NCBI GenBank assembly: GCA_963797115.1
Contig: CAWCOH010000001.1
Span: 2,170,001 to 2,234,000 of the forward strand
Length of the DNA: 64,000 nt
Direction: 5' to 3'
Source: AP-15 sp963797115
GTDB lineage: Bacteria; Pseudomonadota; Alphaproteobacteria; ATCC43930; CGMCC-115725
The notes beneath the pieces were generated by a model. That model searched no databases and was not told the origin of the DNA. It was given only the letters and a program-made list of their open reading frames with translations. The translations under genes were made by a program, and so were the position numbers. Positions 16,746 through 25,771 of the stretch are shown here, one piece after another. Positions within the stretch are counted from its first letter, which is position 1. Every line of letters starts with the position of its first letter.

Positions 16746-18066
16746 TGAATGCCTTCTCTGCAGCCGCCTGCGGGGCCACTCCGTCCTTCATGATCTCGGC
16801 CCAGGCCGTCTGCCAGACGTGCTCGTTTTGAACCTGGGCATAGGCTGGGTTGGAGGTCCAGAAAGTCGGCACGGTCGGACCGAGCAGGCCTTGCGTGGTG
16901 TAAGCCACCCGGTGCGGGTCCTTCGGGTCGAGCCACCACGGGTTGTCCTTCACGATCCGTGACATGGCCGGCAGCCGACGGCCGAGCCCGGACTGCAAAT
17001 ACTCATTGCAAACCGTCGGCTGGATCAAATATTTGAGGAAATCCTTGGCCGCAGCGACGTTCTTGGCACCCTTTGGGATCAGGCCGCAGAGGCTGCTGGC
17101 CTGGCTCGGCACGGGCTTGCCATCATTGCTGAGGGCCAGGCCCATCGTCACGATGTCGTTGTAATCCTGCTGATTTTTGATGATCGCGACCTCGGTCGAC
17201 AGCGAGCCGTCGAGATCCATTACGATCTGCTTGCCATGAAAGGCGCTGTTGTCGTCGGCATCGTTCCAGTTGATCGCCCCCGGCGGCACAAAGCCTTCCT
17301 TGTACGCCGTTGTCGGATAGGTCAGCGCCTTGAGCGCGGCCTCGCGCACCTTCGGATCGTCGAGGTGCAATTTGCCGTCTTTGGTGACGATGTCCTGGCC
17401 GCCGTTGGCGATCAGGAACTGGTTGAAGAAGGCGTTGCAATCACCGCCGTTGGTCGTCAGCTGGAAACCAAGGGCATAGACGTGGCGCAACCCCTGCTCG
17501 CGCAGTTTCTTCTGCACGGCCTTGAAGAAATCGTAGAAGGCATCCCAAGTCTTCGGGATGTCCTCCATCTTGTAGCCGGACTTCTCGACCAGAGGCTGCC
17601 AGACATGGTTGAGAAATACATCGACCGTATAGGGTACGCCGTAAAAGCTTCGTTTCTTCTCGACGTTGTTGTAGCAGCGGACCGTCAGCAGCGCGGTGTC
17701 GGTGTATTCCTCCCGTTGCGTCTCCACGACATCGGACACGTCGACCAGCATGTCCTTCCAGGCGTAGAGTGCAATAATCTCGGCCGGGTTGTTCTGGAAC
17801 AGGTCGGGGACGGCGCCGCTGGTCACCGCCGAGACGATCCTCTGGCGCAGCGGCGGTGAGGGGAAGATCATGTAGTCGATCGTGTTGCCGCTGACCTTTT
17901 GGTAATCCTCCACGACCTTTTGGAATGCAATATCCTCCTCGTGGGCGAGACCCTGCGTCCACCACACGTTAATGGTCGTGGCCGCCGCATTGGCGATATA
18001 GGGCCGCGCCAACGCGCCAAAAGCGAGGGAGCTGCAAAGCACCGAACGTCGCGTCAAATTCGCCAT
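16699..18066 (-). CDS. Extracellular solute-binding protein, family 1 (sugar ABC transporter type)
   Basis: 455 residues from ATG 18066, the first in-frame start giving a signal peptide (ANLTRRSVLCSSLAFGALA, cleavage near ANAAA; the RR suggests possible Tat export). The mature sequence TINVWWTQGLAHEEDIAFQK, IFPSPPLRQRIVSAVTSGAV and the later GRRLPAMSRIVKDNPWW and VWQTAWAEIMKDG fit the MalE/UgpB-like cluster. Such proteins capture sugars or related solutes for an ABC importer. No permease or ATPase gene lies nearby, so it is an orphan. Upstream sits the stump of a second copy and a broken integrase. Confidence 0.87.
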   Translation of the reverse strand: MANLTRRSVLCSSLAFGALARPYIANAAATTINVWWTQGLAHEEDIAFQKVVEDYQKVSGNTIDYMIFPSPPLRQRIVSAVTSGAVPDLFQNNPAEIIALYAWKDMLVDVSDVVETQREEYTDTALLTVRCYNNVEKKRSFYGVPYTVDVFLNHVWQPLVEKSGYKMEDIPKTWDAFYDFFKAVQKKLREQGLRHVYALGFQLTTNGGDCNAFFNQFLIANGGQDIVTKDGKLHLDDPKVREAALKALTYPTTAYKEGFVPPGAINWNDADDNSAFHGKQIVMDLDGSLSTEVAIIKNQQDYNDIVTMGLALSNDGKPVPSQASSLCGLIPKGAKNVAAAKDFLKYLIQPTVCNEYLQSGLGRRLPAMSRIVKDNPWWLDPKDPHRVAYTTQGLLGPTVPTFWTSNPAYAQVQNEHVWQTAWAEIMKDGVAPQAAAEKAFRRVDEIFAKYPIAQG

Positions 18067-18077
18067 TATCTGCGTTT

Positions 18078-18190
18078 CCTTCTGCTGGCGCCGCGAGCTC
18101 GTCGCGGGCACGTTCTGGTCGCCGGCCTTCCGCCGGCTCAACTTATCGCAATCGGGGATCTCGCGCAGATCTCTTCGACTCGTGAATATA
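18078..18190 (-). repeat. Direct repeat, copy B (upstream of the binding-protein gene)
   Basis: Counterpart of 16636-16745: TTTCCTTCTGCTGGCGCCGC, GTCGCGGGCACGTTCTGG, then ATCGCAATCGGGGATCTCGCGCAGATCTCTTCGACTCG. In the minus orientation the right part reads as the end of a binding-protein gene and the left part as its downstream spacer, now serving as the leader of the intact gene. Confidence 0.65.
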
Positions 18191-18230
18191 AGGCGATCGG
18201 CTTCCTCATTTGAGGCCGGCCTCGTGCACC
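18138..18230 (-). pseudogene. C-terminal stump of a second solute-binding-protein gene
   Basis: The minus-strand reading RVEEICARSPIAIS followed by a stop resembles RVDEIFAKYPIAQG, the C-terminus of the intact binding protein encoded just downstream on the same strand. Only about 25-30 codons remain; the rest is replaced by an opposite-strand tyrosine-recombinase remnant. It is the residue of a tandem duplication whose upstream copy was lost. Confidence 0.55.
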
Positions 18231-18249
18231 GGCCATCGTGAGAAGCGCA

Positions 18250-18840
18250 CGTTCCGGGGGCCGCTTGATCGGGCAAAAGCGCCCTCTCAAGCCCAAAGAT
18301 GTCTGGCCATTCGCGTTCGGCTCCAGCTGCAGGGTCAGAAACGAGATCTCGTCTTGTTCAACCTCGCGATCGACAGCAAGCTCCGAGGCTGCGATCTCGT
18401 CCGCTTGCAGGTCGACGACGTATGCGCCGGCGGCAGGGTGCGAGACCATGGCACCGTGATTTAGAAAAAGACGGAGCGACCGGTCCAGTTCGAAATCACC
18501 GAACAGACCCGGACCCTGATCCATGATTGGCTGTCGAAGGTCGATCTCCGGAATGGGCGTTACCTGTTCCCGAGCCGTTTCCGCGCCCAACCGCATCTCT
18601 CTGCTCGGCAATACGCTCGCATCGTTCATGCCTGGGTCGATAGTGCGGGGCTCGACAGTTCGGCCTACGGTACACATTCAATGCGCCGGACGAAGGCGGC
18701 CCAAATCTACAGAAAGACTGGTAACCTTTGCGCGGTTCAGCTTCTGCTCGGACATACGAAGCTCGAACGAAAGCACCGTCCGGTATCTCGGGATCGAGGT
18801 GGATGACGCTCTCAGCATCTCGGAGCAGGTCGAACTTTGA
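18250..18840 (+). pseudogene. Tyrosine-type recombinase/integrase, inactivated
   Basis: A roughly 195-residue catalytic domain can be read across three frames. Present are LALFN-like LVLFNLAIDSKLRGCDLV (catalytic Arg), THSMRRTKA (His-x-x-Arg), LLLGHTKLE (second His) and, after a shift, STVRYLGIEVDDAL (nucleophilic Tyr), ending SISEQVEL at 18840. Damage: a one-base deletion near 18304-18309, an in-frame TAG at 18462-18464 and an indel near 18766-18772. All catalytic residues survive, so inactivation is fairly recent. It belongs to a short integrase family common in alphaproteobacteria. No matching att sites were recognised. Confidence 0.82.
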
Positions 18841-19091
18841 CGGATCGTTGCGGCCCTGCCACTTGGCGGGGCCGCAACTACCCGGGCGACGATGCCCGGA
18901 GTTGCCCCAAGGCGGTCCTCCAGAGCAGTTCCACGGGTCGGCCGGGACCGCTGAAATGCGTTCATTTATGGTTTACGGTCACACTTTGCACTGAGAATTC
19001 TCCGTTGCCTGCTGCTTGCGAGCCGGAGGTCTCGAAAGGACCGCTGTGTGTTTCTAGCTTCTTCTTTGGAAGGCAAATCGGAGCGAGGCTC

Positions 19092-20363
19092 ATGACAAAC
19101 AGCCACAATAGGTTTCTCGGAAATCGCGCTCTGTCACCGGAAACCCTAATGATGGGCTACGGCTATGACCCTTTTCTATCCGAGCGTTCTCTCAAACCGC
19201 CGGTCTTCCAGACCTCGACTTTCGTGTTTCGATCGGCTCAGGACGGGAAGGATTTTTTCGAGCTGGCCTACGGCTTGCGGCAAAAGCGCCCCAATGAAGA
19301 GCCCGGGTTGATCTATAGCCGGATCAACAATCCCGATCTCGAAATGCTTGAGGATCGATTGGCTATTTGGGATCAGGCCGAAGCTAGTCTCGTCTTCGCC
19401 TCGGGTATGGCGGCGATCTCGACCACACTCTGGGCCTATGCGCGTCCCGGCACGGTGATCATCCATTCGGGCCCCGTCTATGGCGGCACCGATTTCCTAT
19501 TGAAGAAGATCCTGCCGCAATTTGGCGTGACCTCGATCGGCTTTCTTAGCGAGGGCGGCAACAGGGCGATGGAAGAAGCCGTCGAGTTGGCACGCGGAAA
19601 GGGGCCAATTGCGGCACTTTATATCGAAACGCCAGCAAACCCCACAAACGGAATGGTGGATCTCGAGTGTGCTCGGAAGATTGTGTCCGCCCTCCACGGT
19701 CCAAACGGCAAGCCGCCGGTTGTCGTCGTTGACAATACGTTGTTGGGACCGGTCTATCAGACCCCTCTGGCACATGGTGCTGATCTGGTCGTTACGTCAC
19801 TTACCAAATATGTCGGCGGTCATTCCGACCTGATTGCCGGCGGATGTTCGGGAGCGGCCGCTGTACTTGAACCGATCCGTGGCATGCGCACGATCCTGGG
19901 TACGATGTGCGATCCGCACACTGGTTGGTTGCTGATGCGTTCACTCGAGACCTTGAAGCTCAGAATGATGGCCGCGGCGAAAGGCGCAGGCAAGGTCGCG
20001 GCCTTCCTCAGTACTCATCCGAAGGTCGCGTCGGTCTGGTATCTTGGATTCTTGCCGAAGGGCCATCCTGATCGTTCAGTCTTCGAGCGCCAATGCAAGA
20101 GTTCAGGCTCCACTTTCAGCTTCGAAGTGAAAGGGGGTGAGCCCGAAGCCTTTGCCGTCCTGGATCGCCTCAAGGTGATCAAGCTCGCGGTGAGCCTGGG
20201 TGGTACGGAGACGCTTGCTTCGCATCCTGCGGCGATGACGCATTCGGACATCCGGGAAGAAGAACGGTTGCGGCTGGGTATCACGCCGACGCTTATTCGC
20301 ATTTCGGTCGGGATTGAGGATCCCGACGACCTGATTGTGGATCTGAACCAAGCATTGGGCTGA
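19092..20363 (+). CDS. Cystathionine gamma-synthase family PLP enzyme
   Basis: 423 residues from ATG 19092 (GGAGCGAGG upstream); the open frame extends 85 codons further upstream but that part is non-conserved. Cys/Met-metabolism PLP family marks: YSRINNP at 75-81, FASGMAAIS for the phosphate site, ETPANPTNGMVD, and SLTKYVGGHSD, whose Lys239 would carry PLP. C-terminal SLGGTETLASHPAAMTHS is also typical. It performs gamma-elimination or gamma-replacement on cystathionine, homoserine esters or methionine; which one cannot be decided. The divergent subfamily with FELAYGLRQKRPNEEPG inserted is usually annotated only at family level. Confidence 0.88.
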   Translation: MTNSHNRFLGNRALSPETLMMGYGYDPFLSERSLKPPVFQTSTFVFRSAQDGKDFFELAYGLRQKRPNEEPGLIYSRINNPDLEMLEDRLAIWDQAEASLVFASGMAAISTTLWAYARPGTVIIHSGPVYGGTDFLLKKILPQFGVTSIGFLSEGGNRAMEEAVELARGKGPIAALYIETPANPTNGMVDLECARKIVSALHGPNGKPPVVVVDNTLLGPVYQTPLAHGADLVVTSLTKYVGGHSDLIAGGCSGAAAVLEPIRGMRTILGTMCDPHTGWLLMRSLETLKLRMMAAAKGAGKVAAFLSTHPKVASVWYLGFLPKGHPDRSVFERQCKSSGSTFSFEVKGGEPEAFAVLDRLKVIKLAVSLGGTETLASHPAAMTHSDIREEERLRLGITPTLIRISVGIEDPDDLIVDLNQALG

Positions 20364-20603
20364 GGTCTCATCGCACTCGCAACCGCAAGGAGGTCCGGAA
20401 ATCGGCGCTCTGCAACCGATGGCTGACGACGCGGCGTATGGGTGAAGATGCCCCAAACCGGACCTACGCACTTTCACGGCAGGTCTCCCGGTAAGCCGGG
20501 CCCGCCCAATCTTCCAAAAGACCGGTTCCCTTGACCGGCGCGAACGAAAGCTCGCAATCTTCGAAGAACCAAAGGGCGCTGTCTCGAGCCTATGGAAGGG
20601 GAA

Positions 20604-21591
20604 ATGGCCAATCAATCAACTGCTGCGATCAAACGTATCGATCGGCGTTGCGTGCTGCAGGCCGGGGCGGTGCTGGCGGCGGCCGGGCCGGCGCTGCTGC
20701 GCGGGGCCCAGACCGAAGCGCAGCCGCGGCCGGGAGGAGGGTCCTCGAAGATGATCATCGATTCCCAGGTTCATGCCTACGAGGCGAACACGCCGAAGCG
20801 ACCCTGGTTCAGGGTGCCGAACTGGCCCGCTCATGTGACCGGCGACGAGATGGTGGCGGCGATGGACAAGGTCGGCGTCGATGGCGCGATCTTCGTTTCC
20901 CCGTTTTCGATGTATCAGTACGACGCCAGCTATGCCGTGGAAGTGCAGAAGGCCCATCCCGGCCGGTTCGCGCTGGTCAAGCCGGTGAACCCGGACGATC
21001 CGGCGGTGGCCGATGTCATAGCCGACTGGAAGAAGATCCCGGGCACGGTCGGCATCCGGATCATAATGACCAAGGAGGCGAACCGTGCGTCGGACGACCC
21101 GGGCCTCGACCGGATCTTGCGTGCCGCCGTGAAGCACGATTTCCCGGTCAACATCCTGTTCTGGGGACAATCTCGACGCGGGCACCGCGCTGATCGATCG
21201 CCATCCCGATGCGCGCTTCGTCATCGACCATCTAGGCATCCTGCAGCCGAACGCGCCGCCCGCGCCATCGCAGCCCTGGGCCGACCTGCCGAAGGTGCTG
21301 GACCTGGCCAAGCGCAAGAACGCAGTGATCAAGGTGAGCGGCGCCTGCACGCTGTCTCACGAACCGTTTCCGTACCCGGACATTTGGGATCCGCTTGCCC
21401 GCGTGTTCGACGCCTGGGGTTTCGACCGCTGCCTGTGGGGCACGGACTGGACGCGCGCGTTCGCGGTCGTCAACTACGAACAGGCCGTCGAGCCCTTTCT
21501 CAAGACCGACCGCCTGAGCGACAGCGAGCGGGCAATGCTGATGGGCGGCGCCACCGCCAAGGCCTATGGCTGGTCGCCAAAGAAAGGTTAG
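20604..21591 (+). pseudogene. Amidohydrolase-2 family protein with Tat signal, frameshifted
   Basis: The protein starts at ATG 20604 (alternative 20592) with a twin-arginine-like leader (DRRCVLQAGAVLAAAGPALL). The mature part opens with IIDSQVHAYEANTPKRPW, the metal-site strand of amidohydrolase-2 enzymes. At about 21162-21168 (CTGGGGACAATC) the frame shifts by one; past it the sequence reads cleanly as LDAGTALIDRHPDARFVIDH, then KVSGACTLSHEPFPYPD and RCLWGTDWTR with the metal Asp, to the stop at 21591. Repaired length is about 328 residues. Such enzymes hydrolyse or decarboxylate small cyclic acids and lactones. Decay or a consensus error are both possible. Confidence 0.78.
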
Positions 21592-21732
21592 TGCTTCCTT
21601 CCGGGTCTTATCGGGGTGACCAGGCGGCATCAGCGGATTAGCGCGATTGGCCGCAGCCCCGATGTCGGTCTTATGAATCGCCCGGAAAGGGCGCATTTCG
21701 ACCTCTGGCGATTCGATCCATGCTGACCGCGC

Positions 21733-22047
21733 TTATCCCGGGCTGGCCGCGCTGGCGCTGCCGCGCAGCAGCGCGCTGAGGCTACGCTGCCGGCCAATTT
21801 CGATCGTCACCGTTGCGGTCATGCCGGCGCTCAACGGTGGCTCGCCCTGATGCGGTGGCTCGCCCTGATGCGGCAGAAGGCGAACAAGCACCGGCAGCCG
21901 CTGCACGACCTTGACCCAATTGCCCGAGGCGTTCTGTGGCGGCAGGATCGCGAATTCGGCGCCGGTCGCTGGGCTGATCGTGTCGACCTCGGCGGTCCAG
22001 GTCACGTCGGGTTAGATGTCGAGCACGACACGTGCCCTCTGCCCGGA
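21733..22047 (-). pseudogene. C-terminal fragment of a HlyD/EmrA-type membrane fusion protein
   Basis: The minus strand encodes VDTISPATGAEFAILPPQNA, GNWVKVVQRLPVLVRL and PLSAGMTATVTIEIG, the C-terminal beta domain of EmrA-like periplasmic adaptors. The rest of the gene (about 250 residues) is absent: upstream the sequence runs into a dispersed palindromic repeat. An in-frame TAA (22014-22012) replaces a Tyr codon in VLDI-Y-PDVTW. An 18-bp tandem duplication (21838-21873) doubles HQGEPP. A dead remnant, lying just downstream of a DevCA-like exporter that lacks an adaptor. Confidence 0.8.
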
Positions 22048-22060
22048 ACAAGTCCGGGCA
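22040..22060. repeat. Small palindrome at the broken edge of the HlyD fragment
   Basis: TGCCCGGA-ACAAG-TCCGGGCA forms an 8-bp perfect stem exactly where HlyD homology stops. It belongs to the same class as the other short intergenic palindromes in this window and may mark the recombination point that removed the 5' part of the gene. Confidence 0.55.
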
Positions 22061-22100
22061 TGACGGTGTAATTTCCGAGCGAGTATTCACTGTCCGACGC

Positions 22101-23237
22101 TTAGTGGCGCAGGAAATATACGCGGTAGAGCTGGTCGCGGAAACTTCTGCTCGCTTCGATCGCGGAGCGGAACTCGTCCTTGCCGAGCATATAAGTCTCG
22201 AGATTGTCGTTGGCGACGACAGTCGCATTGCGCGGCTCGCCGGTAATCAGCGCCGCCTCGCCAAAAAAATCGCCGGCGCCCAGCCGCGCAACGTCATGGC
22301 CTTCGCGCATGACTTCGACCGAGCCGTCGGAGATCAGGAAGAACTCTTCGCCCGCCTCGCCCTGGCGGATGACAACATCGCCGGCGACGAACTGCCGCTT
22401 GGCCATTTTTTCGGCGACATTGGTCAATTCGATCGGCGTCAAATTCTTGAACAAATCCACCGTCTTCAGGAACTCGCAGATCCTCAGCTGATCGTGCAGA
22501 ACCACGTCAGAAGCGATCCGACCGTCCACCATGTGGACCAGGCGGTCGGCCTTTTCGATGATCCGGTGATCGTGCGTGACCATCACGACCGTTGAGCCTC
22601 GTTCGACCGTGGTTTCCTTGAGGAGATCGACGACTTTGTAAGCGGAGTCGCGATCGAGGGCGGCGGTCGGCTCGTCGGCGAGGACGAGATTGGGGGAATT
22701 GACGAGAGCCCGGGCGATCGCCACCCGCTGGCGTTCTCCCCCGGACAGCGACCTGGGCTTGTGATCGATCCGATGCCCGAGCCCGAGGCGTTGGAGGATC
22801 GCCGTGCCGCGCTGCTGCATCTCTGCAGCTCGACCGCCGCGCAGCTGCATTGCCATCATCACATTCTCAAAGGCGGACAGGGCATCGAACAGGTTGTGCA
22901 TCTGAAAGATGAACCCGACGTGGCGCCGGGTCACCACAAGCTCGCTGCGGCCGAGCTTCGAAAGATCATGCCCGAGCACTTCGATCCTCCCCTCTTGGAC
23001 CGAGCGCAAGGCCCCGACCAGGGTCAGCAAGGTGGTCTTTCCCGCTCCCGAGGGCCCCGTCATCACAACGAGCTGGCCCGCCTCGATCTCGATTCCGTTG
23101 TCGAACAGCACTTGGCTGCGCGAGTCGCCGTGACCAAAGAAATGGTTGAGCGCCTCGACCCGAACGACTGGCAGCCGTACTGCGATGTCGGCAGAATCGA
23201 GCGTCGAAACTGCATCACCGACTATCGCCGCGCACAT
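22101..23237 (-). CDS. DevA-like ABC ATPase fused to a cyclic-nucleotide-binding domain
   Basis: 378 residues from ATG 23237, whose A overlaps the stop of the upstream devC-like gene (TGATG), with GGAGG in front. Residues 24-245 are a LolD/DevA-type ATPase: Walker A GPSGAGKTT (61-69), signature LSGGERQR (164-171), Walker B LVLADEP (185-190) and the H-loop MVTHDH. Residues 255-378 form a cNMP-binding beta-barrel of the CAP/Crp fold, with FFGEAALITGEPRNATVV (324-341) as phosphate-binding cassette including its Arg. Role: drives an export or lipid-extraction complex with the two devC-like permeases, possibly gated by cAMP or cGMP. A CyaC-like adenylate cyclase is encoded at 34.3-36.1 kb. Confidence 0.85.
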   Translation of the reverse strand: MCAAIVGDAVSTLDSADIAVRLPVVRVEALNHFFGHGDSRSQVLFDNGIEIEAGQLVVMTGPSGAGKTTLLTLVGALRSVQEGRIEVLGHDLSKLGRSELVVTRRHVGFIFQMHNLFDALSAFENVMMAMQLRGGRAAEMQQRGTAILQRLGLGHRIDHKPRSLSGGERQRVAIARALVNSPNLVLADEPTAALDRDSAYKVVDLLKETTVERGSTVVMVTHDHRIIEKADRLVHMVDGRIASDVVLHDQLRICEFLKTVDLFKNLTPIELTNVAEKMAKRQFVAGDVVIRQGEAGEEFFLISDGSVEVMREGHDVARLGAGDFFGEAALITGEPRNATVVANDNLETYMLGKDEFRSAIEASRSFRDQLYRVYFLRH

Positions 23238-24427
23238 CAGAATACCTCCGCGGGGTCCGCCGCGATGACGCGCCGCACCGCGAGGATTGCTGATATCAGA
23301 CACATACCGAGGGTTAGTCCGAGACTGATCAGAGTGAGTTCCACAGTCATTTGCATGGGGAGAAGCGCCACTTCGCCGACAGCCCGGTAAAGCAGAAGCG
23401 AGAGCAACCAAGCAGGGATCCAGCCGGCGAGCCCGCTGAAGGCGGCCTGCTGGAGCACTACGCGAATGAGATAACCGGTTTGGTAGCCAATCGCCTTCAT
23501 CGTCGCCAGCTGGGGCAATTGCTCGCTTAGGTCAGTGTAGATGATCTGGTAAGCTATCAGCATGCCTACGACAAAGCCGACCAACGTCCCCATCGCGAAG
23601 ATCGGACCTGCCGAAGAGACGTCGGCTTGAAACTTTCGTTCCAGTTCGAGGAGCTGTTCTTTGGTGAAAATCGCCACTTGAGGCGAGAGCGCCGCGCGGA
23701 GAGCGCGGATCACAGTCTCCAAGTCGGCGCCAGCGTGCAGCCTGATGACGCCGAATTCGATCGCCGGTTGACTGCCGCCGGGCCCGGGCAGCAGCTGCGC
23801 AAACGTGCGATCGCCGATCACCACCGTTCCATCGCTCTCGAAGTCTGGACCAAGAGCAAAGCTGCCGACGATTCGGACCTTTCTGCCATTCAACTCCGAT
23901 TGTGTGGCAGCCTCCTGCATCCCCAGAAATCGCCGGGCTCGCCGATCGATCAAAACCGTGTCGAGATCGCGTAACTCCGCGAGCCTGCCTTCGACCCCCG
24001 GAAGTTGCAGGACCGGCTGGTCGGGGTCAAAAGCGAACACCCGGACCAGAAAAGTCTTTCCGTCGAGCGGGTTCTTCCAAAAGATGTTGAACCAATCCGC
24101 ATATAGCGGCCAGGCGCTCGCTACACCCGATACGACGCGGGCGGCATCGAGCTCGCCACGCGGAAACGGGTCTCGCGTGGCAAAGCGGTATTTGCTCGCG
24201 CTCTGCAGGAAGATATCGCCGTCGAGCCGATGAATGATCTCCAGCGAGGCGTTGAAGAAGGCTCTTTCGAAGCCGAGCTGCATTAACATCAGCAGCACCG
24301 CGAACCCGATGCCTCCGCTGGAGCGCACGAGGCGGGGCTTGTTTGCCAGAAAATTGCGCCAAGCCAGCGGCACAAAGCCGGGCGGCCGTCGACCGCGCTG
24401 GGTAGTTGATGTGTCGGCCGTCGACAC
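23237..24427 (-). CDS. DevC-like ABC permease (FtsX/MacB-type), second
   Basis: 396 residues, four-helix FtsX-like layout: one helix near 40-60 (GGIGFAVLLMLMQLGFERAFF), a large periplasmic domain (about 65-270), then three helices with PQLATMKAIGYQTGYLIRVV between them. That PQ-ATxKAIGY motif and the C-terminal ADPAEVF are DevC signatures. In cyanobacterial DevBCA the complex exports glycolipids; elsewhere the cargo is unknown. The stop overlaps the start of the DevA-like gene. Paralogous to the permease encoded at 24439-25611. Confidence 0.85.
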   Translation of the reverse strand: MSTADTSTTQRGRRPPGFVPLAWRNFLANKPRLVRSSGGIGFAVLLMLMQLGFERAFFNASLEIIHRLDGDIFLQSASKYRFATRDPFPRGELDAARVVSGVASAWPLYADWFNIFWKNPLDGKTFLVRVFAFDPDQPVLQLPGVEGRLAELRDLDTVLIDRRARRFLGMQEAATQSELNGRKVRIVGSFALGPDFESDGTVVIGDRTFAQLLPGPGGSQPAIEFGVIRLHAGADLETVIRALRAALSPQVAIFTKEQLLELERKFQADVSSAGPIFAMGTLVGFVVGMLIAYQIIYTDLSEQLPQLATMKAIGYQTGYLIRVVLQQAAFSGLAGWIPAWLLSLLLYRAVGEVALLPMQMTVELTLISLGLTLGMCLISAILAVRRVIAADPAEVF

Positions 24428-24438
24428 CAGACCTCCTC

Positions 24439-25611
24439 TCAGAACAACTCGACGGGATCGGCCCGCCGCAGGCTACCCAGCGAAAGCAGCGCCGAGATAG
24501 ACGCCATGACGAGGGTAGCGACGAATACGGCGGCAAGGCGCGGCCAGGTAATCTCAACCGGGAGCAGCGTCTGGTCGCGAATCACTGAATAAATCCCGAG
24601 AGCCGCCGCGACCGCCGGCAAGAACGCGACGATCACAATCAGTAAAGATATCGTGATGACCGTCCGATCGAGGGAGCGGTCCCGGTAACCGATGGCCTTC
24701 AATGTCGCAAATTGCGGTAGTTGTCGGCTGACCTGCGTCGCCAAAGTCTGGTAGACGACCATAATCCCGACGACAAACGAGATGATCAAGCCGGACCCAA
24801 AGACCAGGCCCACCGAGGTTCGCGTCGTCCAATAAGCAACCTCGCGGGCCTCGAGTTCGCTGCGCGTGAAGATCTGTGTGTCTGGCCCCAGCCCCTTGCG
24901 CAATTCTGCGGCAGCGAGATCAGGGTCGACTCCCGGCTTCAGTTGAATCGGGCCCAGATTGACTTGATCCAAACTGCGGTAAGGAAACAGACGGACGAAA
25001 TTCTGATCATTGACCAGGATGACGCCGAGGCCCATGAAGCCAGTGCCGAGGACGTAGCGCCCACCGATTGTTTCGTCCCGCTCGTCGATCTTGACAACGC
25101 GGCCGACGGTCAGCTGACCAAACATGGGGCGCGTACCGCTGTCGACCAACACCACATCGTCCCGCTCGAGCACTGCAAGCTCCCGGTTGATGTCGTCGGA
25201 TTTGAAAATGCGTGCCCGAGGATCGATACCAATAACAAAGACGTCCGGTGCCTTGCCATCCTCACCGCTGCGCCATTTCGCGGACCCGAAATAGAGTGGG
25301 GTTGCCCGCGCCACCTCCTGTGCCGACCGAATCCGATCGAGCTGGCCTCGCGGGAATTGGCCCGGCTGCGCCTGGTATTGGTATCGGTTCGAGCACATCA
25401 GCAAATCGAATCGCAGGTTGTCGTAGAGCAGCAGGCCGCCCTGTGGGACGGCGAAAAAAAAACCCAGCTCGACGAAAATCAGCAGAATCGCCATAAAAAC
25501 TCCGGCGACCGCGAGCATGGTGCGGGCCTTGTCGTGCATCAGTATGCGCCAAGCGAGCCAAACCCTTGCCGGCCGGCTGACACGGCCGAGGCCGACTTCT
25601 CCCTGTGTCAT
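24439..25611 (-). CDS. DevC-like ABC permease (FtsX/MacB-type), first
   Basis: 390 residues with the same architecture as the next gene: N-terminal helix (MLAVAGVFMAILLIFVELGF), periplasmic domain, then three helices around PQFATLKAIGYRDRSLDRTV and a RADPVELF end. Only 11 bases separate it from the second permease gene, so the three genes form one transcript. Two unlike permeases suggest a heterodimeric channel. No devB adaptor gene is intact nearby; only a broken HlyD C-terminus remains downstream. Confidence 0.85.
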   Translation of the reverse strand: MTQGEVGLGRVSRPARVWLAWRILMHDKARTMLAVAGVFMAILLIFVELGFFFAVPQGGLLLYDNLRFDLLMCSNRYQYQAQPGQFPRGQLDRIRSAQEVARATPLYFGSAKWRSGEDGKAPDVFVIGIDPRARIFKSDDINRELAVLERDDVVLVDSGTRPMFGQLTVGRVVKIDERDETIGGRYVLGTGFMGLGVILVNDQNFVRLFPYRSLDQVNLGPIQLKPGVDPDLAAAELRKGLGPDTQIFTRSELEAREVAYWTTRTSVGLVFGSGLIISFVVGIMVVYQTLATQVSRQLPQFATLKAIGYRDRSLDRTVITISLLIVIVAFLPAVAAALGIYSVIRDQTLLPVEITWPRLAAVFVATLVMASISALLSLGSLRRADPVELF

Positions 25612-25771
25612 TTGCCGGACTTCACCCCCAGCGACGAAACTTTCTCCAGCCTTCAGGCCTTTGACGCCCGGGCATCCGCTCCCGACAGGAACGCTCGGTG
25701 CGCTTCCTTCATTTTCCGCGGAAGCACCCTACCTGGACAGCGGCGCACCGGCCACGGGATTATTGTGAACC

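Noticed and set aside
18138..18677. Minus-strand reading frame over the integrase remnant
   Set aside because: Antisense to recognisable tyrosine-recombinase motifs; only its last 25 codons (binding-protein stump) are meaningful.
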